This document shows, in pieces, positions 42,345-50,973 of a stretch of 64,000 nucleotides of DNA. Below the pieces are notes generated by a model. That model was given only the letters and a program-made list of their open reading frames with translations, did no database searches and had not been told where the DNA came from. The translations under genes were made by a program, and so were the position numbers. Location: contig NZ_JAKFFT010000002.1 of the NCBI RefSeq assembly GCF_021502655.1, positions 1,116,001 to 1,180,000 of the forward strand, in the 5' to 3' direction. The DNA is from Dyadobacter sp. CY347. Its GTDB lineage: Bacteria > Bacteroidota > Bacteroidia > Cytophagales > Spirosomataceae. The stretch's first letter is position 1; each line of letters begins with the position of its first letter.

Positions 42345-43172
42345 ATGAGAAAGTATTTATTGTTTCTGGTTATATTTTTCACTTGCCTAGCCTCGGCACC
42401 GCGCCGGATTTCCTGGGTCGCAATTGGCGATTCGATCACGTATCTGAATGATCACCAGGACGAAACCGGCAACCGGATTACCAAAGGTTATATGACATTG
42501 ATCGGCGAAAAATTTCCGCGCGTCGGCTACATTAATAAAGGTTACAACGGCTGGACGTCGATCAACATTGCGGATAAAATCGAAACGCTGGAATTGCCTA
42601 AGGCGGAAGTTTACAGTGTTTTTCTGGGGACAAACGACTGGTGGCAGGGAAAAGACCTTGGGTCAATTGATGATTTTAAACAAAAAACCGGCACAAAAAC
42701 CGTGTACGGTGCATTCCGGGTGATTACCGATAAATTGAAGCAGTTGAATAAAAAGGCCAACATCATTCTGATAACGCCCATGCAGCGCGGGGATTTTGTT
42801 TATATCAACAACCCAAAAAACAATGCATTCGGCTCTTACAAGCCTAAAAACGGCCGGAATCTGGAAGAATTTGCCAATGCGGTTTTAGAAATCGGCAACC
42901 TCGAAAAGATTCCCGTAGTTGATCTCTATCACGAAAGTGGAATGACGGTTGAAAATATGGTTAATTTCAAAAAACTCAAAGACCCAGCTACCGGCGATTA
43001 CAAAAACTTCACCTACCCAGACTACACAACCATCCCTTTCAACCCCGAAAAAGACGAATATCCCTATCCTCCTGAATCCGTGAACATGACCTACGACGGC
43101 CTGCACCCCTCCGACAAAGGCTACAAGATCATCGCAGAGATGCTTGAAAAGAAGTGGAAGCGTTTGCGGTGA
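42345..43172 (+). CDS. SGNH/GDSL-family hydrolase
   Basis: An exported esterase-type hydrolase, 275 residues. Signal peptide KYLLFLVIFFTCLASA. Block I is IGDSITYLND (nucleophile Ser), block II Gly appears in INKGYNGWTS, block III is LGTNDWW (Asn), and block V is DGLHPSDKGY (catalytic Asp/His). The order and spacing fit SGNH hydrolases acting on carbohydrate or lipid esters. It has no neighbours that reveal the substrate. Confidence 0.9.
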   Translation: MRKYLLFLVIFFTCLASAPRRISWVAIGDSITYLNDHQDETGNRITKGYMTLIGEKFPRVGYINKGYNGWTSINIADKIETLELPKAEVYSVFLGTNDWWQGKDLGSIDDFKQKTGTKTVYGAFRVITDKLKQLNKKANIILITPMQRGDFVYINNPKNNAFGSYKPKNGRNLEEFANAVLEIGNLEKIPVVDLYHESGMTVENMVNFKKLKDPATGDYKNFTYPDYTTIPFNPEKDEYPYPPESVNMTYDGLHPSDKGYKIIAEMLEKKWKRLR

Positions 43173-43233
43173 ATAGTGAGAAGGCAAATTGCCGACAATT
43201 GGGTATATTTGAGTTAAGAAAACATCCAGGATT

Positions 43234-43449
43234 ATGCTTACTGTTATAGAAGGCACCTATGAAAATGGACAGGTTATCCTTGATCATAAGCCAAAAATTG
43301 AGAACAAAACCAAAGTCGTAGTCATATTCGAGGAAACTGAAATGCCTGCTGAAACTTTGATAAGACGCCCTTTTGGTATTTCAAAAGGAAACATCACACT
43401 AAGTCCGGACTTTAATGATCCACTGGACGACTTAACAGACTATATGTAA
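43234..43449 (+). CDS. Antitoxin of a PIN-domain toxin-antitoxin pair
   Basis: A 71-residue protein starting MLTVIEGTYENGQVILDHKP, followed by TKVVVIFEETE and a partly disordered acidic tail (LSPDFNDPLDDLTDYM). The N-terminal strand pattern resembles the DUF2281/AbrB-like antitoxins that precede PIN toxins in Bacteroidota and Cyanobacteria. The partner PIN reading frame starts at the base after its stop (ATG 43450), but that gene carries an early stop codon. The antitoxin itself looks intact. Confidence 0.75.
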   Translation: MLTVIEGTYENGQVILDHKPKIENKTKVVVIFEETEMPAETLIRRPFGISKGNITLSPDFNDPLDDLTDYM

Positions 43450-43845
43450 ATGAAAGTTTTGCTGGATACACATGCTATGGTATGGTTTATATAAGGGGAT
43501 CGCCAAATCTCACACAAAGCCAGACAAATTATAGAAGATACGAATAATGAGGTGCTGGTAAGTGCGATAGGTCTTTTCGAAATTTCGATTAAGCTCAAAT
43601 TATGCAAACTGGTCCTGCGTAAGTCGCTGGCGGATATATTTCAAGACATTAAAAATGCCGGAATCGTAACTATTTCAATTCAAGATAGGCATCTTTTGGA
43701 GTATCAGAGCCTGGAACTCAACCCAGAACATCGTGATCCCTTTGATCGTCTGATCATTGCAACTGCAATTTCAGAACAAGCTGCTATTGTGAGTATAGAC
43801 CAGCATTTTGCCTATTATCAGAATCTGGTGGAAATTCTTTGGTAG
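43450..43845 (+). pseudogene. PIN-domain toxin (VapC-like) with premature stop
   Basis: Read through, the frame gives MKVLLDTHAMVWFI*GDRQISHKARQIIE then VLVSAIGLFEISIKLKLCKL and HRDPFDRLIIATAISEQAAIVSIDQHF, a complete PIN ribonuclease of 131 codons with the acidic residues of the active site (Asp6, Glu in LFEI, Asp in DPFDRL, Asp in SIDQHF). Codon 15 is TAA (43492-43494) where relatives have S or a similar residue (the usual motif is WFLSGD). All catalytic residues but the first Asp lie after it. A separate start at 43552 would lack the first Asp. The toxin is probably dead unless the stop is read through. Confidence 0.75.
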
Positions 43846-43949
43846 GATTGAAAAATCGGTAGGGAACGGAACAACTGTACTGATTCTGACTGTTACTTTG
43901 GCAGAGCGCAATTTTTACACTTCAAATGGGCATTGGGAAAAAAATCAGT

Positions 43950-43957
43950 TACCTTTG
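43950..43957 (+). promoter_or_regulatory. -7 box of purL
   Basis: TACCTTTG, an exact TAnnTTTG box 17 bases before the purL ATG. No canonical -33 element is evident. Confidence 0.45.
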
Positions 43958-43974
43958 CGCCATAATTCGATATC

Positions 43975-46900
43975 ATGATCTACTTTTTTGCAGACGAACA
44001 GAACACTGTTTTTGCGGTCCAGATAGAGCGAACGCTAACAGAATCAGATACTTCCAAATTAAGCTGGCTTTTTGGCGGCGCGGAATTCCGGGATGAAACC
44101 GTCATCACGGAGTTTTTTGTTGGTCCCCGTGCCGCAATGATCACGCCGTGGAGCACCAATGCCGTAGAGATTACCCAGAATATGGACATTCAGGGCATTA
44201 TCCGCATTGAGGAATTCAAAAAAGTGAATGCGGATTTCACGGATTTCGATCCCATGCTTTCACAAAAGTACAGCGAGCTGAACCAGGAGATTTATACCAT
44301 TAGCATTCAGCCGGAATCTATTCTGGAAGTGGCTGATATTGCGGCATATAACAAGCAGGAAGGTCTTTCGCTAAGTGATGAGGAAGTTGATTATTTGAAT
44401 AAACTTGCTGAAAAACTGAACCGCAAGCTAACGGATTCAGAGGTTTTTGGCTTCTCCCAAGTCAACTCCGAGCATTGCCGTCACAAGATCTTCAACGGAA
44501 CATTTGTCATCGACGGTGAAGAACAGCCGGTTTCACTTTTCAAACTGATCCGCAAGACATCTGAAACGAACCCTAATTCCATCGTTTCTGCCTATAAGGA
44601 CAATGTTGCTTTTGTTAAGGGCCCGGTTGTGCAGCAATTTGCGCCAAAAAGACCGGATGTTCCTGAATATTATGAGATTAAAGATTTTGAATCCGTTCTT
44701 TCACTGAAAGCGGAAACGCATAATTTCCCTACAACCGTTGAACCATTCAATGGTGCCGCAACGGGGTCTGGTGGGGAAATCCGCGACCGGCTTGCAGGCG
44801 GTCAGGGCTCTTTGCCATTGGCTGGAACGGCGGTTTACATGACTGCACTGTCTCGTTTGGAGGAAAATCGTCCCTGGGAAAAGGGCGTTGAAGAACGCGA
44901 ATGGCTTTACCAGACGCCAATGGATATTCTTATCAAAGCCTCAAATGGTGCAACGGATTTTGGAAATAAATTCGGGCAGCCGCTGATCGTTGGCTCCGTG
45001 CTGACATTCGAACACGAGGAACTGGGTAGGAAATTGGGTTATGACAAGGTGATTATGCAGGCGGGTGGCGTTGGCTACGGCATTGCAGATCAGGCCAAAA
45101 AATCCAAACCGGAAACGGGCGACCAGATCGTGGTGATGGGTGGTGAAAACTACCGGATCGGAATGGGCGGTGCGGCGGTTTCTTCTGCTGACACGGGCGC
45201 ATTTGGTTCTGGCATTGAGTTAAATGCAATTCAGCGTTCCAATCCTGAGATGCAAAAGCGTGTTGCCAATGCCGTACGCGGGATGGTTGAAAGCGGAAAT
45301 AATTCAATTGTTTCTATCCACGATCACGGCGCGGGCGGACATTTAAACTGTCTTTCTGAGCTCGTTGAGGAAACCGGCGGGAACATTAACCTGGACAAAT
45401 TGCCTGTTGGTGATCCGACGCTTTCGGCCAAGGAAATCATTGGTAATGAGTCGCAGGAACGTATGGGACTGGTGATTAGCAAAGAAAATCTGGAAACATT
45501 AAAACGCATTGCTGACCGTGAGCGCGCACCGCTTTATCAGGTTGGCGAAGTGACCGGCACGCATCGTTTTACATTCGAGTCTGAGAAAACCGGTGCGAAG
45601 CCGATGGACTTGGAAATGGAGGATATGTTTGGCAGTTCACCGAAAACGGTGATGGCTGATAAAACCATTCAAAGAAATTACGAGCCTGTCACTTATGAAG
45701 TTGGCAAGCTGCATGAATATTTAGAGCAAATGTTGCAACTGGAAGCGGTTGCGAGCAAAGATTGGCTGACAAACAAAGTGGACCGTTGTGTGGGCGGGCA
45801 TGTGGCCAAGCAGCAATGCGCAGGCCCTTTGCAATTGCCGCTGAACAATGTAGGCGTTATGGCGCTGGATTTTCAGGGAAAAGATGGCATCGCAACATCA
45901 ATCGGTCACGCACCGCTTTCGGCATTGATCGATCCGGCCGCGGGAAGCCGAAATGCGATTGCCGAGGCGCTTTCTAACCTTGTCTGGGCTCCATTGAAAG
46001 ATAACCTGACCAGCGTTTCGCTTTCTGCAAACTGGATGTGGGCTTGTAAAAATGAGGGTGAAGATGCACGTCTGTATAAGGCTGTGAAAGCTTGTTCGGA
46101 ATTTGCGATCAGTCTGGGCATCAACATTCCTACTGGCAAGGATTCGCTTTCGATGAAGCAGAAATACAAAAATGACGAAGTGATCGCGCCGGGAACTGTA
46201 ATTATCTCAGCAGCCGGACATTGTGATGACATTACTGCGGTGATTGAGCCAGTTTTGAAGAAAACGGGTGGATCTGTTTACTACATCAATCTTTCGGGAG
46301 ATACATATAAGCTGGGCGGTTCGTCATTTGCTCAGATATTAAATAAAATTGGAGATCAAACGCCTGATATTCAGGATGCAGATAAGTTTAAAAATGCATT
46401 CAACGCCATTCAGCATTTGATCAAAGAAGGTAAAATCCAGGCCGGCCACGACATTGGCAGCGGCGGGTTGATCACTACATTGCTTGAAATGTGCTTTGCA
46501 GACCGCGATCTGGGCGCTTCCATTGATCTCTCAGCATTGGGAGATCAGGATATTGTTGAAAAGCTTTTTGCGGAAAATATCGGGATCGTTTTTCAGGCAG
46601 ATGAATCGGCAGAATCGGCGCTGGAATCACAAGGCGTTGATTTTTACAAAATCGGAACGGTCAACCTTGCTTCTACACTGACAGTGAAAGACGCAACCGG
46701 CAAATGGGATTTTGATATTGAAACTCTGCGTGATGTTTGGTTTAAAACATCCTATTTATTGGATAAAAAGCAAACCAAACCAGAGCTCGCCAAGGAGCGT
46801 TTTGATCATTATAAGAACCATTTGCTGCGCTACAAATTCCCGGCTCAATTCGATGGCAAAAAACCGGTTATCGATGAGTCGAAGCCAAGACCAAAAGCAG

Positions 46901-47643
46901 CGGTGCTTCGTGAAAAAGGCAGTAATTCGGAGAGAGAATTGGCCAATGCCATGTATCTGGCCGGTTTCGATGTGAAAGACGTCCATATGACCGATCTGAT
47001 TTCCGGTCGGGAAACTTTGGAAGATATTCAATTTATAGGTGCAGTAGGAGGGTTCTCCAATTCCGACGTTTTAGGTTCTGCCAAAGGTTGGGCCGGGGCT
47101 TTTCTTTATAATGAAAAGGCCAAAATTGCGCTTGAAAAATTCTTTGCGCGTAAGGATACATTATCGGTGGGCGTTTGTAACGGCTGTCAGCTTTTTGTGG
47201 AGCTGGGTTTGATCAATGAAAACCACGAGCAGAAACCCAAAATGCTGCACAATGCGAGCGGGAAGCACGAAAGTATTTTCACTTCACTGACCATTCAGCC
47301 AAACAAATCCGTTATGCTTTCCACGCTGGCAGGCAGCACATTGGGCGTTTGGGTTTCACATGGAGAAGGCCGCTTTAACTTCCCATATTCTGAGGATCAA
47401 TACAACATTGTTGCCAAATATGCCTATGAAACGTATCCGGCCAGTCCAAATGGTTCCGCATTCAACACTGCAATGCTTTGCGACGAAACCGGCCGCCACT
47501 TAGTCATGATGCCACACATCGAAAGATCCCTTTTCCAGTGGCACTGGGCGAATTATCCCGAAGGCAGAAAGGATGAGGTTAGTCCTTGGCTGGAAGCGTT
47601 TGTGAACGCTCGGGAGTGGGTTGAGGGTGTTCGCCGGGATTGA
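43975..47643 (+). CDS. purL: Phosphoribosylformylglycinamidine synthase (single-chain)
   Basis: Fourth step of de novo purine synthesis: FGAR + Gln + ATP to FGAM. The 1222-residue protein is the large single-chain form in which the PurS-like N-terminal part, the two AIRS-type ATPase halves (DxE motif region LSLKAETHNFPTTVEPFNGAATGSGGEIRDRLA near residue 245; GGxGxR-like repeats) and the C-terminal glutaminase domain are fused. The glutaminase nucleophile Cys is in GVCNGCQLFVELGL (near 1063); downstream ligands are in HGEGRF and MMPHIERS. Its TGA stop lies inside the first REP-like palindrome (47634-47651). Confidence 0.96.
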   Translation: MIYFFADEQNTVFAVQIERTLTESDTSKLSWLFGGAEFRDETVITEFFVGPRAAMITPWSTNAVEITQNMDIQGIIRIEEFKKVNADFTDFDPMLSQKYSELNQEIYTISIQPESILEVADIAAYNKQEGLSLSDEEVDYLNKLAEKLNRKLTDSEVFGFSQVNSEHCRHKIFNGTFVIDGEEQPVSLFKLIRKTSETNPNSIVSAYKDNVAFVKGPVVQQFAPKRPDVPEYYEIKDFESVLSLKAETHNFPTTVEPFNGAATGSGGEIRDRLAGGQGSLPLAGTAVYMTALSRLEENRPWEKGVEEREWLYQTPMDILIKASNGATDFGNKFGQPLIVGSVLTFEHEELGRKLGYDKVIMQAGGVGYGIADQAKKSKPETGDQIVVMGGENYRIGMGGAAVSSADTGAFGSGIELNAIQRSNPEMQKRVANAVRGMVESGNNSIVSIHDHGAGGHLNCLSELVEETGGNINLDKLPVGDPTLSAKEIIGNESQERMGLVISKENLETLKRIADRERAPLYQVGEVTGTHRFTFESEKTGAKPMDLEMEDMFGSSPKTVMADKTIQRNYEPVTYEVGKLHEYLEQMLQLEAVASKDWLTNKVDRCVGGHVAKQQCAGPLQLPLNNVGVMALDFQGKDGIATSIGHAPLSALIDPAAGSRNAIAEALSNLVWAPLKDNLTSVSLSANWMWACKNEGEDARLYKAVKACSEFAISLGINIPTGKDSLSMKQKYKNDEVIAPGTVIISAAGHCDDITAVIEPVLKKTGGSVYYINLSGDTYKLGGSSFAQILNKIGDQTPDIQDADKFKNAFNAIQHLIKEGKIQAGHDIGSGGLITTLLEMCFADRDLGASIDLSALGDQDIVEKLFAENIGIVFQADESAESALESQGVDFYKIGTVNLASTLTVKDATGKWDFDIETLRDVWFKTSYLLDKKQTKPELAKERFDHYKNHLLRYKFPAQFDGKKPVIDESKPRPKAAVLREKGSNSERELANAMYLAGFDVKDVHMTDLISGRETLEDIQFIGAVGGFSNSDVLGSAKGWAGAFLYNEKAKIALEKFFARKDTLSVGVCNGCQLFVELGLINENHEQKPKMLHNASGKHESIFTSLTIQPNKSVMLSTLAGSTLGVWVSHGEGRFNFPYSEDQYNIVAKYAYETYPASPNGSAFNTAMLCDETGRHLVMMPHIERSLFQWHWANYPEGRKDEVSPWLEAFVNAREWVEGVRRD

Positions 47644-48085
47644 AATCCCGGGTTTTGGGATTGGTTGTGCCTGACGGCACTTTGCTTGGGGATGTCAGTG
47701 CCGTTAGGTACAGTTATCTTTTTGGGTCGGGATTTATCCTGGCCTTTGTTTTTGCTCTCCGGGATTGAAATCCCGGGTTTTGGGATTGGTTGTGCCTGAC
47801 GGCACTTTGCTTGGGGAATGTTAGTGCCGTCAGGCACGGTCATATTCTTGGGTCAGGATTTATCCTGGCCTTTGTTTTGCTCTCCGGGATTGAAATCCCG
47901 GTTTTTGGGATTGGTTGTGCCTGACGGCACTTTGCTTAGGGGATGTTAGTGCCGTCAGGCACGGTCATATTCTTGGGTCAGGATTTATCCTGGCCTTTTT
48001 TGGTTATCTTTTTGGGTCGGGATTTATTCTGGCCTTTTTGGGCTATCTTTTTGGCTCAGGATTTATCCTGGCCTTTGTTTTTCCC
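47634..48085. repeat. REP-like array: three 125-bp units plus fragments
   Basis: Units start at 47634, 47759 and 47884 (period 125). Each carries the palindrome CCGGGATTGAAATCCCGG, a second longer hairpin (TGCCTGACGGCA ... TGCCGTCAGGCA) and a third (CAGGATTTATCCTG, followed by GCC). After unit 3, two shortened copies of the last block (GGGTCGGGATTTATTCTGG and relatives) continue to about 48085. Unit 1 begins inside the last codons of purL. The design is that of BIME/REP elements mobilised by Y1 (RAYT) transposases, and such a transposase gene lies next to it. Confidence 0.85.
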
Positions 48086-48114
48086 CCTTAGAACCAGCAA
48101 TGATTTCTTTACTG

Positions 48115-48159
48115 ACTAGCTTTCACACAACTAGCTTTCAAATTACCAGCTTTGCCTTT
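48115..48159. repeat. Three 15-bp tandem repeats
   Basis: ACTAGCTTTCACACA, ACTAGCTTTCAAATT and ACCAGCTTTGCCTTT follow each other between the REP array and the transposase gene. They may be end sequences of the element or unrelated short tandem repeats. Confidence 0.5.
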
Positions 48160-48251
48160 TGATATGTCAAAGCTACCTCAGGAAAAATGATAGTATGCCG
48201 TGTTGCAGTTGTCTGATAGTTTCAGCTTCCGAATATAAACTGCACACCCAA

Positions 48252-48713
48252 ATGACGAATACTTACTCTCAAATGTACATTCAAACTGTGTTTGCTGTGA
48301 AATATCGGCGAGCAGTTATTCATCGGCAGTGGCGATCCGAACTTATGGCGGTAATCGGCAATTTGATCAACGAAACTGGCTGCAAGACGCTGATCGTGAA
48401 TGGTGTTGAAGATCATGTCCATTGTTTCTTCACTCTAAAACCTTCAATTTCCGTTTCGGAAGCGATGAAGAATGTTAAGGCGAAATCCTCAAAATGGATT
48501 AATGATAAACATTTTCTTGACGACAGATTTGAATGGCAGCGAGGCTTTGGGACATTTTCATATAGCCAGTCACACATTGATAATGTCTTCAGATACATTC
48601 AAAATCAAGAACAGCATCATAGCAAAACCACATTCAGAAACGAGTATATTGAAATGCTTGTCAAGTACGGCATTGACTACGATGAACAATACATCTTTAA
48701 GGGATTGATTTAA
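48252..48713 (+). mobile_element. Y1 HUH transposase (IS200/IS605 TnpA or RAYT type)
   Basis: A 153-residue single-strand DNA transposase from ATG 48252; a 31-residue upstream extension to 48159 runs through repeat sequence and was not used. The HUH pair is His55/His57 (DHVHCFF), and Tyr115 in RYIQNQE followed at +4 by Gln119 fits the catalytic Y(x3)Q of Y1 transposases. It lacks a TnpB partner. Because it lies 170 bases from a multi-copy REP-like array with palindromes, it may be the RAYT that spreads them, rather than an independent IS200 copy; no subterminal hairpins for IS200 were recognised around it. Confidence 0.82.
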
Positions 48714-48743
48714 TGCTCTCTATGCGGCAGTGCTATCAACCCA

Positions 48744-49202
48744 TCACTCCCTCACATAAACCTCCAAAATCTCCTGATCAATCCCTAGGCTGTCGATTTT
48801 CTCGATGCCGCTTTGGATGAGTGTGTCGCCTTTTAGGCGGAGTTTGAAGTGGAAATCACGGTTTTCCCAGTCGCGGTAGTTGCAGTATTGGAGATGCTCT
48901 GAGTAATCATCTCCTTTTAATGTGTAGGTCCCGCCGCCGGCGTCGAAAACGGCTGAGTCGCCTTTGCCCTGGTTGATATCGTGCTTCATGAAGGTAAAAT
49001 GCGACTCGGTAAACATTTTAATCATTTCCTGGTTTTTGACCGGAAACGTGACCAGCGTGTCATTTTTGGTAATGACTTTGCTGGATGAGAGCGCCCAGGT
49101 GCCAATGATGGATGGAGAAGTTGATGATTCAGCGTCACTCGTTTTTTCGCCGCAGGCAGCACAAAATGTAAGCAAAGCAAGGATGTAAAATTTTGATTTC
49201 AT
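48744..49202 (-). CDS. Small lipoprotein (lipocalin-like)
   Basis: A 152-residue exported lipoprotein with lipobox FCAAC (Cys17). After a short serine-rich linker, IIGTWALSSSKVITKNDTLVTFPVKNQEMIKMF and the following beta-rich part (ESHFTFMKHDI ... GGGTYTLKGDDYSEHLQYC) resemble the single-barrel lipocalin-like proteins of Bacteroidota. No ligand or partner can be inferred. It is alone between the transposase and a divergent small gene. Confidence 0.7.
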   Translation of the reverse strand: MKSKFYILALLTFCAACGEKTSDAESSTSPSIIGTWALSSSKVITKNDTLVTFPVKNQEMIKMFTESHFTFMKHDINQGKGDSAVFDAGGGTYTLKGDDYSEHLQYCNYRDWENRDFHFKLRLKGDTLIQSGIEKIDSLGIDQEILEVYVRE

Positions 49203-49287
49203 TCAGGTTATAAGAATTTGAGTTGGATTTCGCTTTCAAGTTAATGGATTATTTCTTTAACTTTAAATACACTAAACTCAACATGTT

Positions 49288-49641
49288 ATGAAAAGCTTGA
49301 AAAGTATCTCAATGGCAGTGGCGGTTTTGCTTTGCGCCTCATTCACAGTTTTGCATCACGGCTGGGCCGACTATGACCAAACCAAACCGCAGGATTTTAA
49401 AACGAAAATCGAAGAATCCATTTACGAAAACCCGCACGTGCTCGCGAAAGTGAAGTATAATAAGGAAATGTACACCGTGTTCCTCGCACCAACCAGCCGC
49501 ATGACCGACCGCGGCCTAACTGCCGACATGATCCAAAAAGGCACTTCCGTAAGGCTCGTCGCTTATCCGCACAAGACGGAAAAAGGAGAGATGCGTGCCG
49601 AAAGGATCTTCGTTGACGGTAAGAAATTTGAACTCCGCTGA
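49288..49641 (+). CDS. DUF6152 family exported protein
   Basis: A 117-residue small exported protein. Signal peptide AVAVLLCASFTVLHHG, then HHGWADYDQTKPQDFKTKIEESIYENPHVLAKV, the hallmark of DUF6152 (HHGWxxYD...P), ending in a single beta domain. The family is often next to DUF6644 membrane proteins, as here; together they may handle a metal or small ligand, but nothing is proven. The next gene begins 2 bases after the stop. Confidence 0.75.
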   Translation: MKSLKSISMAVAVLLCASFTVLHHGWADYDQTKPQDFKTKIEESIYENPHVLAKVKYNKEMYTVFLAPTSRMTDRGLTADMIQKGTSVRLVAYPHKTEKGEMRAERIFVDGKKFELR

Positions 49642-49643
49642 TA

Positions 49644-50114
49644 GTGCTCGACTTTCTTGACTGGCTCGAAAAAACCTCCTGGGCAATAGGCATCCGACAA
49701 TCCTTATGGCTGTATCCGGCATTGGAAATCGTCCATATAGTGGGAATCGTCATGCTAGTAGGACCCGCATTTATGTTCGATCTGAGGTTGCTGGGGTTTT
49801 CGAAAAATATTCCTTTCGCCAGTCTGGCCGAACATCTACTGCCTTGGTCGTGCAGGTCACTGCTTTTGATCATCCCATCCGGCGCATTGCTGTTTATAAC
49901 CAATGCCAATGCGCTGGGTGTAGATCCAACTTTTTGGACCAAAATGAGCCTCATACTAGTTGGGGCTATAAATGTGTTCGTTTTTCACCGTTTCATATTT
50001 AAGTCAGGAGTAAATCCTGACGCTAAATTTCCGTATCAGGCTAAAATCACTGCCTGTGTTTCCATTGTAGTTTGGATCTCAGTTATTGCCTGTGGTCGCT
50101 TGCTCGCTTATTAA
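49644..50114 (+). CDS. DUF6644-like membrane protein
   Basis: A 156-residue inner-membrane protein with a GTG start 2 bases after the DUF6152 stop, so it is translationally coupled. About four to five hydrophobic segments: SLWLYPALEIVHIVGIVMLVG, CRSLLLIIPSGALLFITNA, MSLILVGAINVFVFHRF, VSIVVWISVIACGRLLAY. The histidines in EIVHIVG and FHRF could be cofactor ligands, a guess from their position in helices. Its role is unknown. Confidence 0.7.
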   Translation: MLDFLDWLEKTSWAIGIRQSLWLYPALEIVHIVGIVMLVGPAFMFDLRLLGFSKNIPFASLAEHLLPWSCRSLLLIIPSGALLFITNANALGVDPTFWTKMSLILVGAINVFVFHRFIFKSGVNPDAKFPYQAKITACVSIVVWISVIACGRLLAY

Positions 50115-50176
50115 TGTTAAAATTGGTGTATTACTAGTGTATTCCTGCCGATATTTACGATGTGGTCAATCAATTG

Positions 50177-50791
50177 ATGAAAAGTAAAACACTATCTGTT
50201 TACACCCTCGCTATAAACCCTGATGAGCGCATTATTGAGCTGGTGAGGACGCTCAAAAAGCGGCTGGATGAGCATCTCGGCCGTAGATATAACAGCGTAA
50301 ATTCCTTTGCGCATGTGACCTTGATATTATTTGTAGCCACCGAAGACGATTATCCCATTATTCTGGCTGAATTCAAACGGGTGCTGGCCGGCCTGGCGCC
50401 CTTGGAGATCGGGCTTTCGGGTTTCGGAGATTATTCTGACAGACCTGAATGTACTTTCTACATTAAGCCAGATGATGGATCTGTGGAGCAAATCTCGGAA
50501 TATTGTAAAAGCATTGGCGCAAATTTCAATAAACTTACGAAGCAAAGATGCACCGATCGTTGGGATGTGGTAGGTCGTAAAAAGCCGCATATGACCATTG
50601 CGAGTGGCTTGACCCTCGAAGAAATAAAACAATCTCATGACTATTTCACCGAAACGTTTGCTGAGCACTTCACATGCAATTCATTCGTCATGCGCAAATT
50701 CAGTGAGGAAAAACGCCAATACGAGATCATCGACACCATTCCCTTGCTCGGCCATGAGTACATGGTAGGCCAGCAAATGCGATTGTTTTGA
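50177..50791 (+). CDS. 2'-5' RNA ligase / 2H phosphoesterase-type protein
   Basis: A 204-residue protein of the 2H phosphoesterase fold. Two H-x-[T/S] motifs are present: HVTLILF near residue 42 and HMTIASGL near 138, the pair of catalytic histidines. The start is ATG 50177; GTG 50162 is five codons longer. Family members act on 2'-5' RNA bonds or cyclic phosphates; which applies here is unknown. Standalone gene. Confidence 0.82.
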   Translation: MKSKTLSVYTLAINPDERIIELVRTLKKRLDEHLGRRYNSVNSFAHVTLILFVATEDDYPIILAEFKRVLAGLAPLEIGLSGFGDYSDRPECTFYIKPDDGSVEQISEYCKSIGANFNKLTKQRCTDRWDVVGRKKPHMTIASGLTLEEIKQSHDYFTETFAEHFTCNSFVMRKFSEEKRQYEIIDTIPLLGHEYMVGQQMRLF

Positions 50792-50973
50792 TATAGAAAT
50801 TGACAATTAATGTGAGATATGGGAGCAATACTCCCTATCCATGATGCCAGCCGCGGCGATTCGGTGTGGCCGGGGTGAGATATTAAAATGCGGGTTATTA
50901 TCCGATCAATGTCCATAATGGGTATATTAGTCGCCGTTGATATAATGGATGTTGGATAAATTCTTTTGCTGGG

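Noticed and set aside
47553..47843. 96-residue frame over the repeat array
   Set aside because: Created by the 125-bp repeats; amino-acid repeats mirror the DNA repeats.
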